From Allopusillimonas sp008369125 (GTDB taxonomy: Bacteria; Pseudomonadota; Gammaproteobacteria; Burkholderiales; Burkholderiaceae_B): DNA of 64,000 nucleotides. The first letter of the stretch is position 1. Each line of letters begins with the position of its first letter. Location: positions 1,302,001-1,366,000 of the forward strand of contig NZ_VOAY01000001.1 of NCBI RefSeq assembly GCF_008369125.1, written 5' to 3'. The notes under the pieces were generated by a model. The model worked only from the letters and a program-made list of their open reading frames with translations. It made no database searches and was not told where the DNA came from. Position numbers and translations under genes: made by a program. This document shows, piece by piece, positions 1 through 10,000 of the stretch.

Positions 1-683
1 GAAATGGAAATGGAAGCCTTGTCTGGCTTGACGTACGGTTTAGAGATTGACAGATGAGGACGCTCCCACGCAATATCTTTCTTGATTACCCTCGCTGGTA
101 TGCCAACGGCAATACAATTATTAGGAATATGACCCTTGATCACAGCTGAAAAACCTATTACAGATCCTTCACGTATATCAGAGCCACCGAGAACAACAGC
201 TCTCTTGGCCAGCCATACATGATCGCCAATGTAAACATCTTGAGACATATTTATTCGCTTTCCAGATCGAATATCAAATATTGGATGCGCATCATCTGAT
301 CGAACTTCATTTTGACTTGCAAACATACAATCATCACCAATTATTACGCTCGATCCTTCAGCCGCAGAAATGGAAACGACTCCAGTACATGTTAAGTCGC
401 TGCCGATTATGACGCGTGATTTTTCGCCTACTCGTATGGAGGCCTTTATCCCTTTTCCCGCTATTTCATGTCCTTTTATCTCAACATATCCGTCATCACA
501 CTCAAATGATAAAGAAAAAACATCAAGTCTCGTCGTATTGTGGATTATTAATTTATTATTAAACCCTCTAAATGAAACCTTTACATCTTCATAAATATCT
601 GAGGAAACTATACTATTTCCCATTTCATCCAGATATTTTGATATTTTATGTAATTTCACCTTTCTCACAGGCTTTTTTTTCAT
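1..683 (-). CDS. Hexapeptide-repeat (left-handed beta-helix) acyltransferase, truncated by window edge
   Basis: Reading the minus strand from an ATG at 683 gives an open frame of 227 codons that runs off the window start, so the C-terminus is missing. The N-terminal half is basic and beta-rich. The second half has the imperfect hexapeptide rungs of the LbH acetyltransferase fold, with the block DVYIGDHVWLAKRAVVLGG followed by IREGSVIGFSAVIKG and CIAVGIPARVIKK, which is the usual end of the active helix in sugar O-acetyltransferases. The family acetylates sugars of capsules, O-antigens or exopolysaccharides in the cytoplasm with acetyl-CoA. Position beside the capsule exporter fits a capsule-modifying role (inference). 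Its codons are much more AT-rich than those of the exporter genes, which suggests separate acquisition. The exact acceptor cannot be told. Confidence 0.82.
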   Translation of the reverse strand, partial: MKKKPVRKVKLHKISKYLDEMGNSIVSSDIYEDVKVSFRGFNNKLIIHNTTRLDVFSLSFECDDGYVEIKGHEIAGKGIKASIRVGEKSRVIIGSDLTCTGVVSISAAEGSSVIIGDDCMFASQNEVRSDDAHPIFDIRSGKRINMSQDVYIGDHVWLAKRAVVLGGSDIREGSVIGFSAVIKGHIPNNCIAVGIPARVIKKDIAWERPHLSISKPYVKPDKASISI

Positions 684-1642
684 TTAATCTCTCTTACGCC
701 AACATTTTAGTTTCGTTTGCGGTATAAAGCGCCTCATTGGCGCTTGCCTTCCATCTTTCGAGTATATTATTATTTTCCATTGCCCAGCAGGCCTCTCAAT
801 TGTTTCCATATTAATTATTTACGAAATATCATCTAACATCAATATATTTGCATTCAATTAGCCATTATAAAAACAACCTACAGGGACGGGGGTACTAATA
901 GACGGTACTTCGCTCTGGAAATGCAAGGCTTTTTTATTATACCTTAAATCCCTCTAAGGCATATCGAAAAAAAACATATGCAACCTTCTTCACCCCTCAT
1001 CTGAAGCGCCTCGGATTTTTTGAGGATTAGTCTATTTGAGTTAAGCCTCGACTGCTGATAACGATGAGTGTACCCAAGCGCAATAGCTTAACCGAATCCC
1101 TTGTTTATGCCTGGCGAAAACTATTTGCAACATAACCACCGATTGCGTCAAGCTACTTAAGACATTTTAGCCAGGGAACACACAGTTAAATAAAATCGGG
1201 GCGATGCGCTATGTTAAGCTTAAGATCATGCGAAAGACTGACACAAAAAATTTATCAGCACACAGCCTCGCCACGGCTGAACCAGGTTTACGATATGCCG
1301 AGGCATGAGTCCACAACGAGTTTGTGTTCCGATACAGGTAAATCGCGCCCGCTTTGGTTATACGCATTCAAGATACCGATCAACATTGAGCGATTATGGC
1401 AAGCTGTAGAGGAATCGACTTAATTCAAAATTTAAGGATACTCTGAACAAGTCCGTGGCTGAAAAAACAGACTCAATAAAATAATCAAATAACTTACGGC
1501 TGCAGGCTCAGCTAAAAAGCGACTAGCCGCCCCAAAAGAATTAATTTCACTCATCTCACGCCGGATTTCCGGCGATCTGAGCCCTCGGATACTGGCGATG
1601 TAATCTACCCCATAGGGCTGATGATTGAATCTGCTGCTACAA
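684..1642. other. AT-rich gap without a supported gene
   Basis: About 960 bases between the acyltransferase and the transposase relics hold only short, unconvincing reading frames. The one structure I see is a 7-bp hairpin (AAGCGCC, loop TCATT, GGCGCTT) at 727-745, just upstream of the acyltransferase start. Base composition is AT-rich up to about 1200. Probably capsule-locus DNA scarred by insertion-sequence activity. Confidence 0.4.
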
Positions 1643-2013
1643 TCATGCCAAAAAATAAGGTAAAAAAAGTGGACGGATGCCCTTACGGGCAATCATGCGC
1701 AGCAGCCACTTTATATTAAGACCAACCGCACTCAATACTGCATGGATCGCATCGCCTATTTCACCTTTTAAAGGACAGCGATTCATGCCGTGATCGCTTT
1801 TCAGTTGCCCAATAATACGTTCTATCGCAGAACGTTTTTTTAATAACTGACACTCCTTTTGTTAAGCCGTTTGTATTTGCCTCGGTGCTTCAGGACATAA
1901 CCCGGGATCTCACCATCGACTCCGCGCTACCCCAATTCGGTATACACCGTCTCGGGTTTCACACCGGTGGCTTGCAGCAGGATGCTGGACTGCTCCAACT
2001 GCTCAGCCAGGGT
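1643..2013 (-). pseudogene. IS5-type DDE transposase relic (C-terminal part, minus strand)
   Basis: Read on the minus strand, the stretch from 2013 gives TLAEQLEQSSILLQ..GVKPETVYTELG, then an in-frame TAG, then RGVD..GYVLKHRGKY, and after a frameshift near 1845 the typical C-terminus RSAIERIIGQLKSDHGM..CPLKGEIGDAIHAVLSAVGLNIKWLLRM, ending at the TGA at 1643-1645. These are the hallmarks of the catalytic C-terminal half of IS5-family transposases (the E of the DDE triad lies in the SAIE/IGQLKSDHG block). One stop codon, one frameshift and a missing N-terminal half make it inactive. It abuts a second transposase fragment of opposite orientation at 2013/2014. Confidence 0.75.
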
Positions 2014-2563
2014 ATGCTGAACGAGCTGTTGGCACGAATCAAACGGATTCTGGATCAACGTACCAAAGACAAAGGCAAACTCTATTCGCTACACGCGCCA
2101 GAGGTCGAGTGCATCTCCAAGGGCAAAGCGCGCACGCCGCACGAATTCGGTGTGAAGGTCTCAATCACCACCACATTAAAAGAAGGCTTTGTGCTGGGTG
2201 CGCGCTCCATGCCAGGCAATCCGTACGATTGACACGCCTTGTCCGAAGCGCTGGAGCAGGCGGCTATCCTGGCCGATGCGCCGATTCACACCACCATCAT
2301 GGACAAGGGGCTATCAAGGCGTGGTGGTGCCCGGGGCTCGAATCCTGCGCTCGGGTCAGGGCCGGGACATGACTAAGGGCCTGAAGGCCATGACCAAGCT
2401 GCGTAGCGCTATCGAACCGACCATTGGACACATGAAGTCCGAAGGCAAATTAGTCCGTACTTGGCTCAAAGACGCGCTAGGTGATGCGCTTCACGCCATC
2501 CTGTGTGGTACAGGCCACAACATCCGCCTGGGGCATTTTTGTGTGGCTGCTATGGCCCATTGA
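2014..2563 (+). pseudogene. IS5-family transposase relic (plus strand), stop codon and frameshift
   Basis: The plus strand reads MLNELLARIKRIL..KGKLYSLHAPEVECISKGKARTPHEFGVKVS..TLKEGFVLGARSMPGNPYD, a well-known IS5-family transposase segment. A TGA at 2230-2232 interrupts it where family members have a glycine codon. The frame then continues as HALSEALEQAAILADAPIHTTIMDKG and shifts by one base in the G run at 2307-2310. The last part, YQGVVVPGARILRSGQGRDM..RSAIEPTIGHMKSEGKL..LGDALHAILCGTGHNIR, follows in another frame and ends at 2563. The N-terminal third is missing, because the sequence before 2014 belongs to another, inverted transposase. Clearly non-functional. Confidence 0.85.
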
Positions 2564-2811
2564 AAATGGTAGCAACAGCGGATCCATTTTAATCTAACAA
2601 GCTGATTTATTCAGGGCCGGCTAAATACACATAGACAAACTGCATATGCACCAATGTGCGAGTTAGAAAACGACTTACAGAGCGTGCTCAGCGACAATTA
2701 GCTTAATAGGTCAGAGCGGCTTGGATTGTATTGTGTAGATAGAATTCTACTTCTTATTATTTTAGCTGGAACGAATAACTAATACTATCATTCCATTTAG
2801 ATAGAGAGTTT

Positions 2812-3477
2812 CTAAATTGTACCTTTTTGGTACGCCGCGATACCTTCCTCCACATCGTCGTACTGAATGACCTTTCCATGTTCAAGCAGCAACACAATCT
2901 CGCACATTGTTCTTACCTGAGTCATCCCATGAGTTACAAGGATTACATTAGCTTTGCCGGTCCGTTCTTTAAAGACATTGGCAGCTTTTTTCTTGAAGTG
3001 CGCGTCGCCTGTCGACATGGCTTCGTCAACGAGATAATAATCAAAATCGAATGCAAGACTTAAGCCGAAGGCCACCCGCCCACGCATACCTGTTGAATAC
3101 GTCTTTACTGGCAGGTCGAAATATTCGCCGATATCGGCAAACTCTTCGACATATTTTACAAGCCTGTGAAGCTCTGCCCCTCTGGCTCCTTGTACGCGGC
3201 AGACAAACTTTACATTTTCTCGAGCAGTAAGCGAGCCCTGAAAGCCGCCAGACAACCCTACGGGCCATGAAATTCTTTTATCTGTAATAATTCTTCCGCT
3301 ATCAGGCGCATCTAAGCCACAGAGCAGTCTCATCATTGTAGATTTGCCAGCCCCATTTCGACCTATCAGGGCGATATTTTTACCAGCAGGGATAACCAAC
3401 GACAGATCACGAAAAATCACCTTACGCCCACCGCGATGGTGCAAATACGACTTGGTAACATTACGTAGTTCTATCAT
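2812..3477 (-). CDS. kpsT: Capsule polysaccharide ABC exporter, ATP-binding subunit (KpsT/Wzt type)
   Basis: A 221-residue ATPase that powers export of capsular polysaccharide across the inner membrane together with the KpsM permease. Walker A is GRNGAGKST (around residue 39), the signature region is YSTGMRGRVAFGLSLAFDFD and Walker B is YYLVDEAMSTGD, with the switch histidine in VTHG. Length is standard for KpsT, and it lacks the C-terminal substrate-binding extension of O-antigen Wzt proteins, which points to a group 2 style capsule. Its start overlaps the end of kpsM by 4 bases (ATGA-type coupling). It is the last gene of the exporter operon kpsE-export lipoprotein-kpsM-kpsT. No terminator is evident before the insertion-sequence scars. 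Confidence 0.95.
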   Translation of the reverse strand: MIELRNVTKSYLHHRGGRKVIFRDLSLVIPAGKNIALIGRNGAGKSTMMRLLCGLDAPDSGRIITDKRISWPVGLSGGFQGSLTARENVKFVCRVQGARGAELHRLVKYVEEFADIGEYFDLPVKTYSTGMRGRVAFGLSLAFDFDYYLVDEAMSTGDAHFKKKAANVFKERTGKANVILVTHGMTQVRTMCEIVLLLEHGKVIQYDDVEEGIAAYQKGTI

Positions 3478-4265
3478 ATCGACACAAGTTGGCGTCTGCG
3501 CAAACGATACAAGGCCAGGCCTAAAAACAAGGTGATAAGCGCCATCTCCATAGGATATGTAAAACTGATTCCATCAATGACGGGATATTGAGAAAAAGTA
3601 GATCGGCGAAGATTGTCAATAATATGCAGGTACGGGTTCCACAATAGCCAATGCAAATACTGCCCAGGCACTTGCCATAATGGAAAAATCACCGCTGATA
3701 TGAAATATAGCGGCATAAAAAATAATCGAATTATGCTTTTTGCGTTGGGCATAATTTCAACCACAACACAAAATATTAAGCCAAGCCCAAAAGAAAATAA
3801 AATACCTGAGCCCAACGATGCGAGCCACTGCAAGGGTTGATGGATGGCTACATCATAGCCGAACCACAACGCCATACCTGCCATAATAATTACGTACACG
3901 GAAGCCATTATTAAAAACTCGACGACGGCTCGGGCTACAAATGTATCGAATGGTGTGATGTTTGGATAAGCAAATAATGCTCGGTTTGCATTAACGGCAT
4001 CCATCAACTTCAATGCAATATTGCGCATAAGGAAGAATGGCATCAGTCCGATCCCGAGATATACGGCAAAATCCATCCCCGGTACATGCCGGCCTCGAAT
4101 CACCCCAAATATAAACATCATCAGAACGATATGAGCCATAGATTCAAACAGAATCCAGAACGCACCCATCCGCCTCTCGCCAAATCGTGTCTGCAGTTCA
4201 CGCAGAACCAGCGCAAAAAGTACTGATCTAACGATTTGAAGCGACGACCTTTTCTTCATTATCAA
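3474..4265 (-). CDS. kpsM: Capsule polysaccharide ABC exporter, permease subunit (KpsM/Wzm type)
   Basis: A 263-residue ABC-2 family integral membrane protein with six predicted membrane spans. The N-terminal cytoplasmic block LRELQTRFGERRMGAFWILFEPxxH-like (here FESMAHIVLM) and the re-entrant region before the last spans are typical of KpsM/BexB/CtrC. It forms the inner-membrane channel through which lipid-linked capsule polysaccharide leaves the cytoplasm, with KpsT as the motor. Translation is coupled on both sides: its start overlaps the stop of the upstream export lipoprotein gene, and its stop overlaps the kpsT start. Start choice is the first Met (MIMKKRSS); the Met two codons later is an alternative. 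Confidence 0.95.
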   Translation of the reverse strand: MIMKKRSSLQIVRSVLFALVLRELQTRFGERRMGAFWILFESMAHIVLMMFIFGVIRGRHVPGMDFAVYLGIGLMPFFLMRNIALKLMDAVNANRALFAYPNITPFDTFVARAVVEFLIMASVYVIIMAGMALWFGYDVAIHQPLQWLASLGSGILFSFGLGLIFCVVVEIMPNAKSIIRLFFMPLYFISAVIFPLWQVPGQYLHWLLWNPYLHIIDNLRRSTFSQYPVIDGISFTYPMEMALITLFLGLALYRLRRRQLVSI

Positions 4266-5416
4266 TTACCGATGGCGTCCATAGACCTACCCAAAATCAA
4301 AACTTGCACGATCGGCGAAATGAGTTTCTGGAACTCATATGAATGGGCATTGGTTACATAGACCGCGTCTTCTGGTTGAACCAGAAAATTGCGAGCAAGG
4401 AATATAGCAGTGGGATCGCGCAAATCAAGTCTGAACACTTTGGCTGATGGTTCAGCGCCAGGTTGATCTTCTAGCCTGAAAACAAACACACCTCGGGCAT
4501 CTGCCGTACGCTCGTTTAGCCCACCCACCAACCCCAGCACCTCAAGCAGACTCGGGTTGGCGGATGGCAAATCCAGTAGGCCGGGCTTTGAAACCGCACC
4601 CATGGCTACAAACCGTTGTCGCGCACGCTCTACGATAATCTCAGACCGGGGCGGCACAAGGTGGTTGTTACCCGCCAAGATATCCTGATAACTATAGCTT
4701 TTTACCTCTTTGCCGGTACGCAAAATCACCCTAACCAGGTAAGGTTCTAACAACGCACCGCCAGCTTCATTAATAGCGTCCAGCAAAGTCAGAGGCCCTT
4801 GCGTCGCAGAAAAGCGACCTGGCGACTTTACAGCGCCAGCCACCAACACTGACCCAGACAGGTCTGACACCAACTCAACGTGCACTTGTGGATCACTGGC
4901 ATACCGGGTGGCAGAATCACGAAGCTTATCTTCAACTTGGCCCAGTGTCAGGCCCGACACTTTCTGTCGGCCCACATAGGGTAACGAAATACCGCCTTTG
5001 GCATCAACGCGCACCTTGTCAAAAACCGTGCCTCCCGTGGCAAGCGGTGCAAACAAAGCCCCCTCAGTCGAGCTGTCTGAAATCATCACCCGCAAAACAT
5101 CCCCCGACACCAGCCTGACCTCGGGCATAGAGGTATCGGACACAGCGCGGGTCAATACAGGTTCAGGTGCTCGCATATAAGGCGCTATAGTCTCGGCCGA
5201 CAGCTCCACCAAGGTATAAGGAGGCGTAGTATCGTCGCCCTGCTTAAGCACGGCACTTTTCGTGGGGCCGGAACCAGAGAAAAAGCTGCCACCGCAACCT
5301 GCAAGTGCAACTGCAAGTAAGACGAGGACTGAGCCGCGCATAACGCGTCGTACAGCGCCAGCCCTTAGGCCCGCCGACAGCCACGCATTTTTGTGGAAAA
5401 CTCGTTGAGTATTCAT
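4262..5416 (-). CDS. Polysaccharide export outer-membrane lipoprotein (Wza/BexD/CtrA family, SLBB domains)
   Basis: A protein of about 384 residues that forms the outer-membrane channel of an ABC-type capsule export system. After a basic N-terminus it has a hydrophobic segment ending in the lipobox LAGC, so it should be a lipoprotein cleaved before Cys. It then carries the Poly_export domain (RLVSGDVLRVMISDSST..., DAKGGISLPYVGRQKVSGLTLGQVEDKL) and SLBB-like blocks (VLVAGAVKSPGRF..., FVAMGAVSKPGLLDL...). The frame opens with a TTG at 5428, but the ATG at 5416 (MNTQRVFHK) is preferred. It lies 33 bases after kpsE and overlaps kpsM. The best match by design is BexD/CtrA or Burkholderia WcbC rather than the larger KpsD. 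Confidence 0.9.
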   Translation of the reverse strand: MNTQRVFHKNAWLSAGLRAGAVRRVMRGSVLVLLAVALAGCGGSFFSGSGPTKSAVLKQGDDTTPPYTLVELSAETIAPYMRAPEPVLTRAVSDTSMPEVRLVSGDVLRVMISDSSTEGALFAPLATGGTVFDKVRVDAKGGISLPYVGRQKVSGLTLGQVEDKLRDSATRYASDPQVHVELVSDLSGSVLVAGAVKSPGRFSATQGPLTLLDAINEAGGALLEPYLVRVILRTGKEVKSYSYQDILAGNNHLVPPRSEIIVERARQRFVAMGAVSKPGLLDLPSANPSLLEVLGLVGGLNERTADARGVFVFRLEDQPGAEPSAKVFRLDLRDPTAIFLARNFLVQPEDAVYVTNAHSYEFQKLISPIVQVLILGRSMDAIGN

Positions 5417-5449
5417 AAAATTCGCCAAATCAATGCAATAGGTATACCG

Positions 5450-6562
5450 TCAATCACGGTGATCTTCAATGGTGGCAAGAACAAACGCTGCAATACCGTA
5501 AATTAACAACAAGACGATAAACAAGGTAGCTAGGTTATAAACCCGCGTCGGGTACACCGCTTCTTGTGGCATGTTGGGGGTAACAATCTTTACCAGGCTA
5601 CGTATCTTTTTACCCGCTTCAATACGTGCATTTTCTACTGCTACAACCGACGCCTTGTAACTCTGCTCGGCAATACCCACCGCCATTTCTACGTCACGAT
5701 ATTTGGCAGCGATTACATTCAGCTGCCCTCCGGCTTTGGTATTGGACGTTAGCGTACGTTTTTCTGCGTCGAGCTGTTGCTCCAGCGCTTTAATCCTAAC
5801 CCGTTGCTGGCGAACCTGAGGGGTGGTATTGCCAAGCGTGGATTGCAATGTCTTCAAGCTTGCACGCTCTTTTGTCAACTCGGCCTCAAGCGAACCTATG
5901 ATGGTGGCCCTGGACTCTGCTGACGCTTGCGCATTCAACAACTCATTGACATTCTGGAACTCAAGCATTTCCTGCTGTTTGCTGGAGTAGTTTTCTCGGG
6001 CAACTTCCATCTGCTCATTTGCAAAACGCACTTGCTCCAGCGCCATGTTGTGGGATAGCTCATCAACAAAGCGTTCGCTTTCGTGAAGTATGGCCTGCAG
6101 GACCTGTTCAGCGAACTCTGGTGTAAGCGCCTGGACTTCTACCGTGAGAAGCCCCGTCGTTTCATCGTAGCGGGCCTGTACGACGCGCCTGTAAAACTTA
6201 AGCACGTCCTCTTGTGGGGCACTTTCACTCAGCCAGTAGAGCGGATCCAGGACTTGCTGGTTGTAATGATCGTTCCAATTGAGATCTTTCTGCAGCACCT
6301 TCAGCATATCAATCGAGGTAATGTATTCTCGAAGATAAAGCGTTTCTTCGCGGGAAGACGGGTTCACGCCTCCGGCTATCATCAATGCCAGCCCCGGCAT
6401 GGGGGCCGATGACTCACTCCCCGCTTGCCTGACGACTGCCTGGGCGCTACTTACGTAACGATCAGCCGCGAACACCGTATAGTAAAGAACCCCCAACAGC
6501 ATGGGGACCACTACCATCCATATGGCCAGGGTCTTTGTTTTAGAGGTATTCTTGAATGTCAT
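5450..6562 (-). CDS. kpsE: Capsule export inner-membrane/periplasmic adaptor (KpsE/CtrB/BexC family)
   Basis: A 370-residue polysaccharide co-polymerase-like protein with one membrane span near each end (residues about 11-33 and 345-365) and a long periplasmic coiled-coil region in between (about residues 190-290, rich in E, Q, A and K). This is the architecture of KpsE/BexC/CtrB, which bridge the ABC exporter to the outer-membrane channel. It contains the family's C-terminal block PNMPQEAVYPTRVYNL before the last span. First gene of the minus-strand exporter operon; 452 bases separate it from the divergent polyketide synthase gene, so both promoters must lie there. Confidence 0.93.
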   Translation of the reverse strand: MTFKNTSKTKTLAIWMVVVPMLLGVLYYTVFAADRYVSSAQAVVRQAGSESSAPMPGLALMIAGGVNPSSREETLYLREYITSIDMLKVLQKDLNWNDHYNQQVLDPLYWLSESAPQEDVLKFYRRVVQARYDETTGLLTVEVQALTPEFAEQVLQAILHESERFVDELSHNMALEQVRFANEQMEVARENYSSKQQEMLEFQNVNELLNAQASAESRATIIGSLEAELTKERASLKTLQSTLGNTTPQVRQQRVRIKALEQQLDAEKRTLTSNTKAGGQLNVIAAKYRDVEMAVGIAEQSYKASVVAVENARIEAGKKIRSLVKIVTPNMPQEAVYPTRVYNLATLFIVLLLIYGIAAFVLATIEDHRD

Positions 6563-7014
6563 TTATAAACAGTAAAAACCAACTTCACGTGGATGGTGGC
6601 GCCATGCACGAAATGTCAATCATTGATAAATTATCAGAATCAGCGCGATTCGTTACGCACCGAGCAACCTGAGGAAATGTGGCCAGAATCATACAACAAT
6701 TCGGCAAAACATTAGTTGAAACGTTCGTGTGGAAAAGTGACGAGTTCGCCTACGAATCAACCTATTAGGCCACACTCGTTTAAGGTTTCCTAGCAAAGCA
6801 TACCCGAGCCAATTGATTTACCAACTAAATATTGCTTGTGTGACGCAATCAGTAACATCGGACGTCACCTCGAACAGTAACGCATTTTGCTACAATACTT
6901 GGCTTCACTGCGTCCCTCTATAATGCGGCAGATAACGGGCACAAAACGGTGGCCCCTGACCACTAAAACTAACGTTGCCTTAAAGCAACGCACGCAATAG
7001 AAAGTAAGGAAACC
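6563..7014. promoter_or_regulatory. Divergent promoter region between capsule exporter operon and polyketide synthase
   Basis: A 452-base non-coding stretch between two diverging transcription units. A perfect TATAAT at 6919-6924 sits about 90 bases before the synthase start and has a weak upstream element (TTGGCT, spacing rather short). The synthase ATG at 7015 is preceded by AAGGAA. I do not recognise a JUMPstart/ops element on either strand. Which regulator acts here cannot be told. Confidence 0.45.
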
Positions 7015-10000
7015 ATGGGAAAACGAGTAGCGGTTGTCGGGATGTCGTTCCGGCTTCCAGATACAGACTCGGCGAATTACTGGCCTGACATGCTGTCAGG
7101 CAAAGATCTGGTGACCCATGTCGATCCTCGACGGTGGGAACCAGACGCCTATCTGCACCCGGGCAAGTCGCACCCAGGCACTTCCTATACGTTTGCCGCT
7201 GGTTCTATTGGCGACGTATCCGCGTTTGACCCTGAGTTCTTTGGTATTTCGCCGCGCGAAGCGGCCAATATGGACCCTCAACAGCGCCTGCTGCTTGAAC
7301 TGTGCTGGGAAGCCATTGAAAACGCAGGTGTGCCGCCCTCGCACCTGCAAGGCAGTAACACCGGCGTATACGTGGGTATTTCAGCCGATGATTACCTGAA
7401 CCGAATTGTGGATGACCTGGGGGCAGCTGATTCATCAACCGCCACGGGTAATACGTCGAGCATCGCCGCCAACAGGCTGTCGTACGCCTTTGACCTGTGC
7501 GGTCCCAGCATGGCCATTGATACGGCCTGTTCTTCCTCGCTGGTGGCTTTCCACCAGGCGTGCTTGTCCATCGTTTCTGGCGAAACCAGCATGGCAATTG
7601 CTGGCGGTATCAGCCTTCATCTTCATCCCTTTGGTTTTATTGGGTTTTCTAAGGCGACCATGCTGTCGCCTAATGGCCGTTGCCGCGCTTTCGATGCCGA
7701 TGGCGATGGCTATGTGCGCTCTGAGGGCGGCGGGCTGTTTTTGCTTAAAGATTACGATCTGGCGGTGGCTGACGGCGACCGCATTCTCGCGATCGTGGCC
7801 GGCTCGGCGGTCAATACTGACGGCAATAAAACCGGGCTGACCGTGCCCAAGTGCACGCGCCAGTCTGACCTAATGCGCGTGGCTATGGCCCGAGCCGGTA
7901 TTTCGCCGGATGAAATCGATTACGTCGAAGCCCACGGTACGGGCACGGCGGTGGGTGACCCCATAGAAACACGTGCCATTGGCATGGCGATGGGCATGGC
8001 TCGCAGCGTGGGGCCTCTGCCCATAGGCTCGGTAAAGAGCAATATGGGCCACCTGGAGACCGCGTCGGGCGTAGCCAGCCTGGTCAAAGCCATTTACAGC
8101 ATGCATTACCGTATGGTGCCTGCGACCATAGGCGTAAAAACACCAAACCCGCAGATCAAGCTTGATGACTGGAATCTGCAAATTGTGACCGAAAACCTGC
8201 CGCTCAAGCCCAAGGGCCGGCTAACCATAGGCATAAACTCATTCGGGTTTGGTGGGGCCAATGCGCATGTGTTGCTGCAAAGCGCCGACCCTCACAACTC
8301 CGTTATCGCCGGAGAGCCTGCTTACGCTCTTCGGCCGGCCGAGGTGCCGGTACTGGTATCGGCGCGCTCTGATGAGAGCCTAAAGGGTAATGCGGCGGCT
8401 CTGGCAGACTTCTTGCGCCGATTCCCTAAAACAGATCTGTACGATGTTGCTACGCACGCCGCGCTGCGCCGCGAGTGGCACGATAAGCGTGCCATGGTGT
8501 TTGCCACCTCAGTAGAAGATGTCGTTGATGCGTTGCAGGCGTTTGCCGACAGTGAAACGGGCGAAGCCCCAGGCGTAGTCACTGAAACCGCCCTTGTCAA
8601 TAAAAAGGGCCCGGTGTTTGTGTATTCGGGCAACGGCTCGCAGTGGGAAGGCATGGGGCCACGTCTGCTGAAAAACCCGGTTTTTGCCAAGGCGATTGAC
8701 GAGGTCGACGCCTTGTTCCAGCCACGCGCGGGTTACTCGCTGCGTGACGAGTTGCTGGTCAACTGCAAGCCCGGTCGCTATGCCCATACCGATGCGGCAC
8801 AACCTGCCCTGTTTGCCCTGCAGGTGGGTATTACGCAAATGTTGCGTGCGCGCGGTGTCACTCCCTCGGCGGTTGTGGGGCATAGCGTAGGTGAAGTGGC
8901 GGCAGCATGGGCTTGCGGCGCTCTGACGCTGACGCAGGCTGTTCGGGTTATCTTCGAGCGCAGCCGCCTGCAGGAAACCACCAAAGGCCATGGCCAAATG
9001 ACAGCGGCCGCCATCAGTGCAACCGCTGCAGCAGAGTTGCTGTCGCAACTTCCTGCTGATACCTTGGCCTGTGTGGCGGGCTACAACAGCCCCAATGGCT
9101 GCACGCTGGCAGGCTCGCCTGAAGGTCTGTCTACGGTAGAGCAGGCGCTCGCAGCGAAGAAGGTTCGCTTCAAGCGTCTTGATCTCGACTACGCCTTCCA
9201 CAGCCCGGCCATGGACCCTACCGAGGCAGAGCTGCTGCAAGTATTGGCGTCGCTAAAGCCCAGCACTACTTCCATCCCCATGATGTCCACGGTAACGGGT
9301 CAGCCCATTACCGGGGAGCAGCTTGACGCCACGTATTGGTGGCAAAACATTCGTTTCCCTGTGCTGTTTGAGCAGGCGCTTGATGCACTGGTCAGTGACG
9401 GGTCGAATCTGTTTGTGGAAATTGGCCCCCACGCGGTACTAGCCGGTTATGTGCGTGATACCTTGCGCGGCCACGACAAAGAGGGCCGGGTGCTCACGAC
9501 GCTTAAGCGTCGTCATGATGAGCCCAAGCTGGTGTTCGATGCCGCCGACAAAATACTGTTATCGGGCGAAGCCAGCGACTGGGACGGTTTCTTTCCCGTT
9601 GCGGGTCGTTTTATTGCTCTGCCGCATTATGTCTGGCAAAAAGACAGTTACTGGCACGCCGTAACCCCCGATGCCATGGGCTTGCTGTACCGGCGCAAGG
9701 TGCATTATCTGCTGGGCTACCCGGTAGCGCAGCACGAAGGTGAGTGGGAAAACCAGCTCGATACCCTGCTTTACCCCACGCTGGCCGACCACGCAGTGGG
9801 CGGTGCGGTGCTGTTTCCAGGTGCGGGCTTTGCTGAAATCTTCTTGGCCTGTGCCTTGCAGACCTACCCTGGGTCGTATGCGGAAATTGAAGAACTCGAC
9901 ATCGCCAACCCGCTGTTACTCGCAGCTGAGCCTTCCAAACGCGTGCGTACGCGGCGTGAGGCCCACGATGGCCGCATGCTTATTCATAGCAAGCCGGTAA

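Noticed and set aside
1211..1692. Short frames of 70 (+) and 86 (-) codons near the transposase relics
   Set aside because: No ribosome site or family; the minus one only continues past the transposase relic's stop into IS-flanking DNA.
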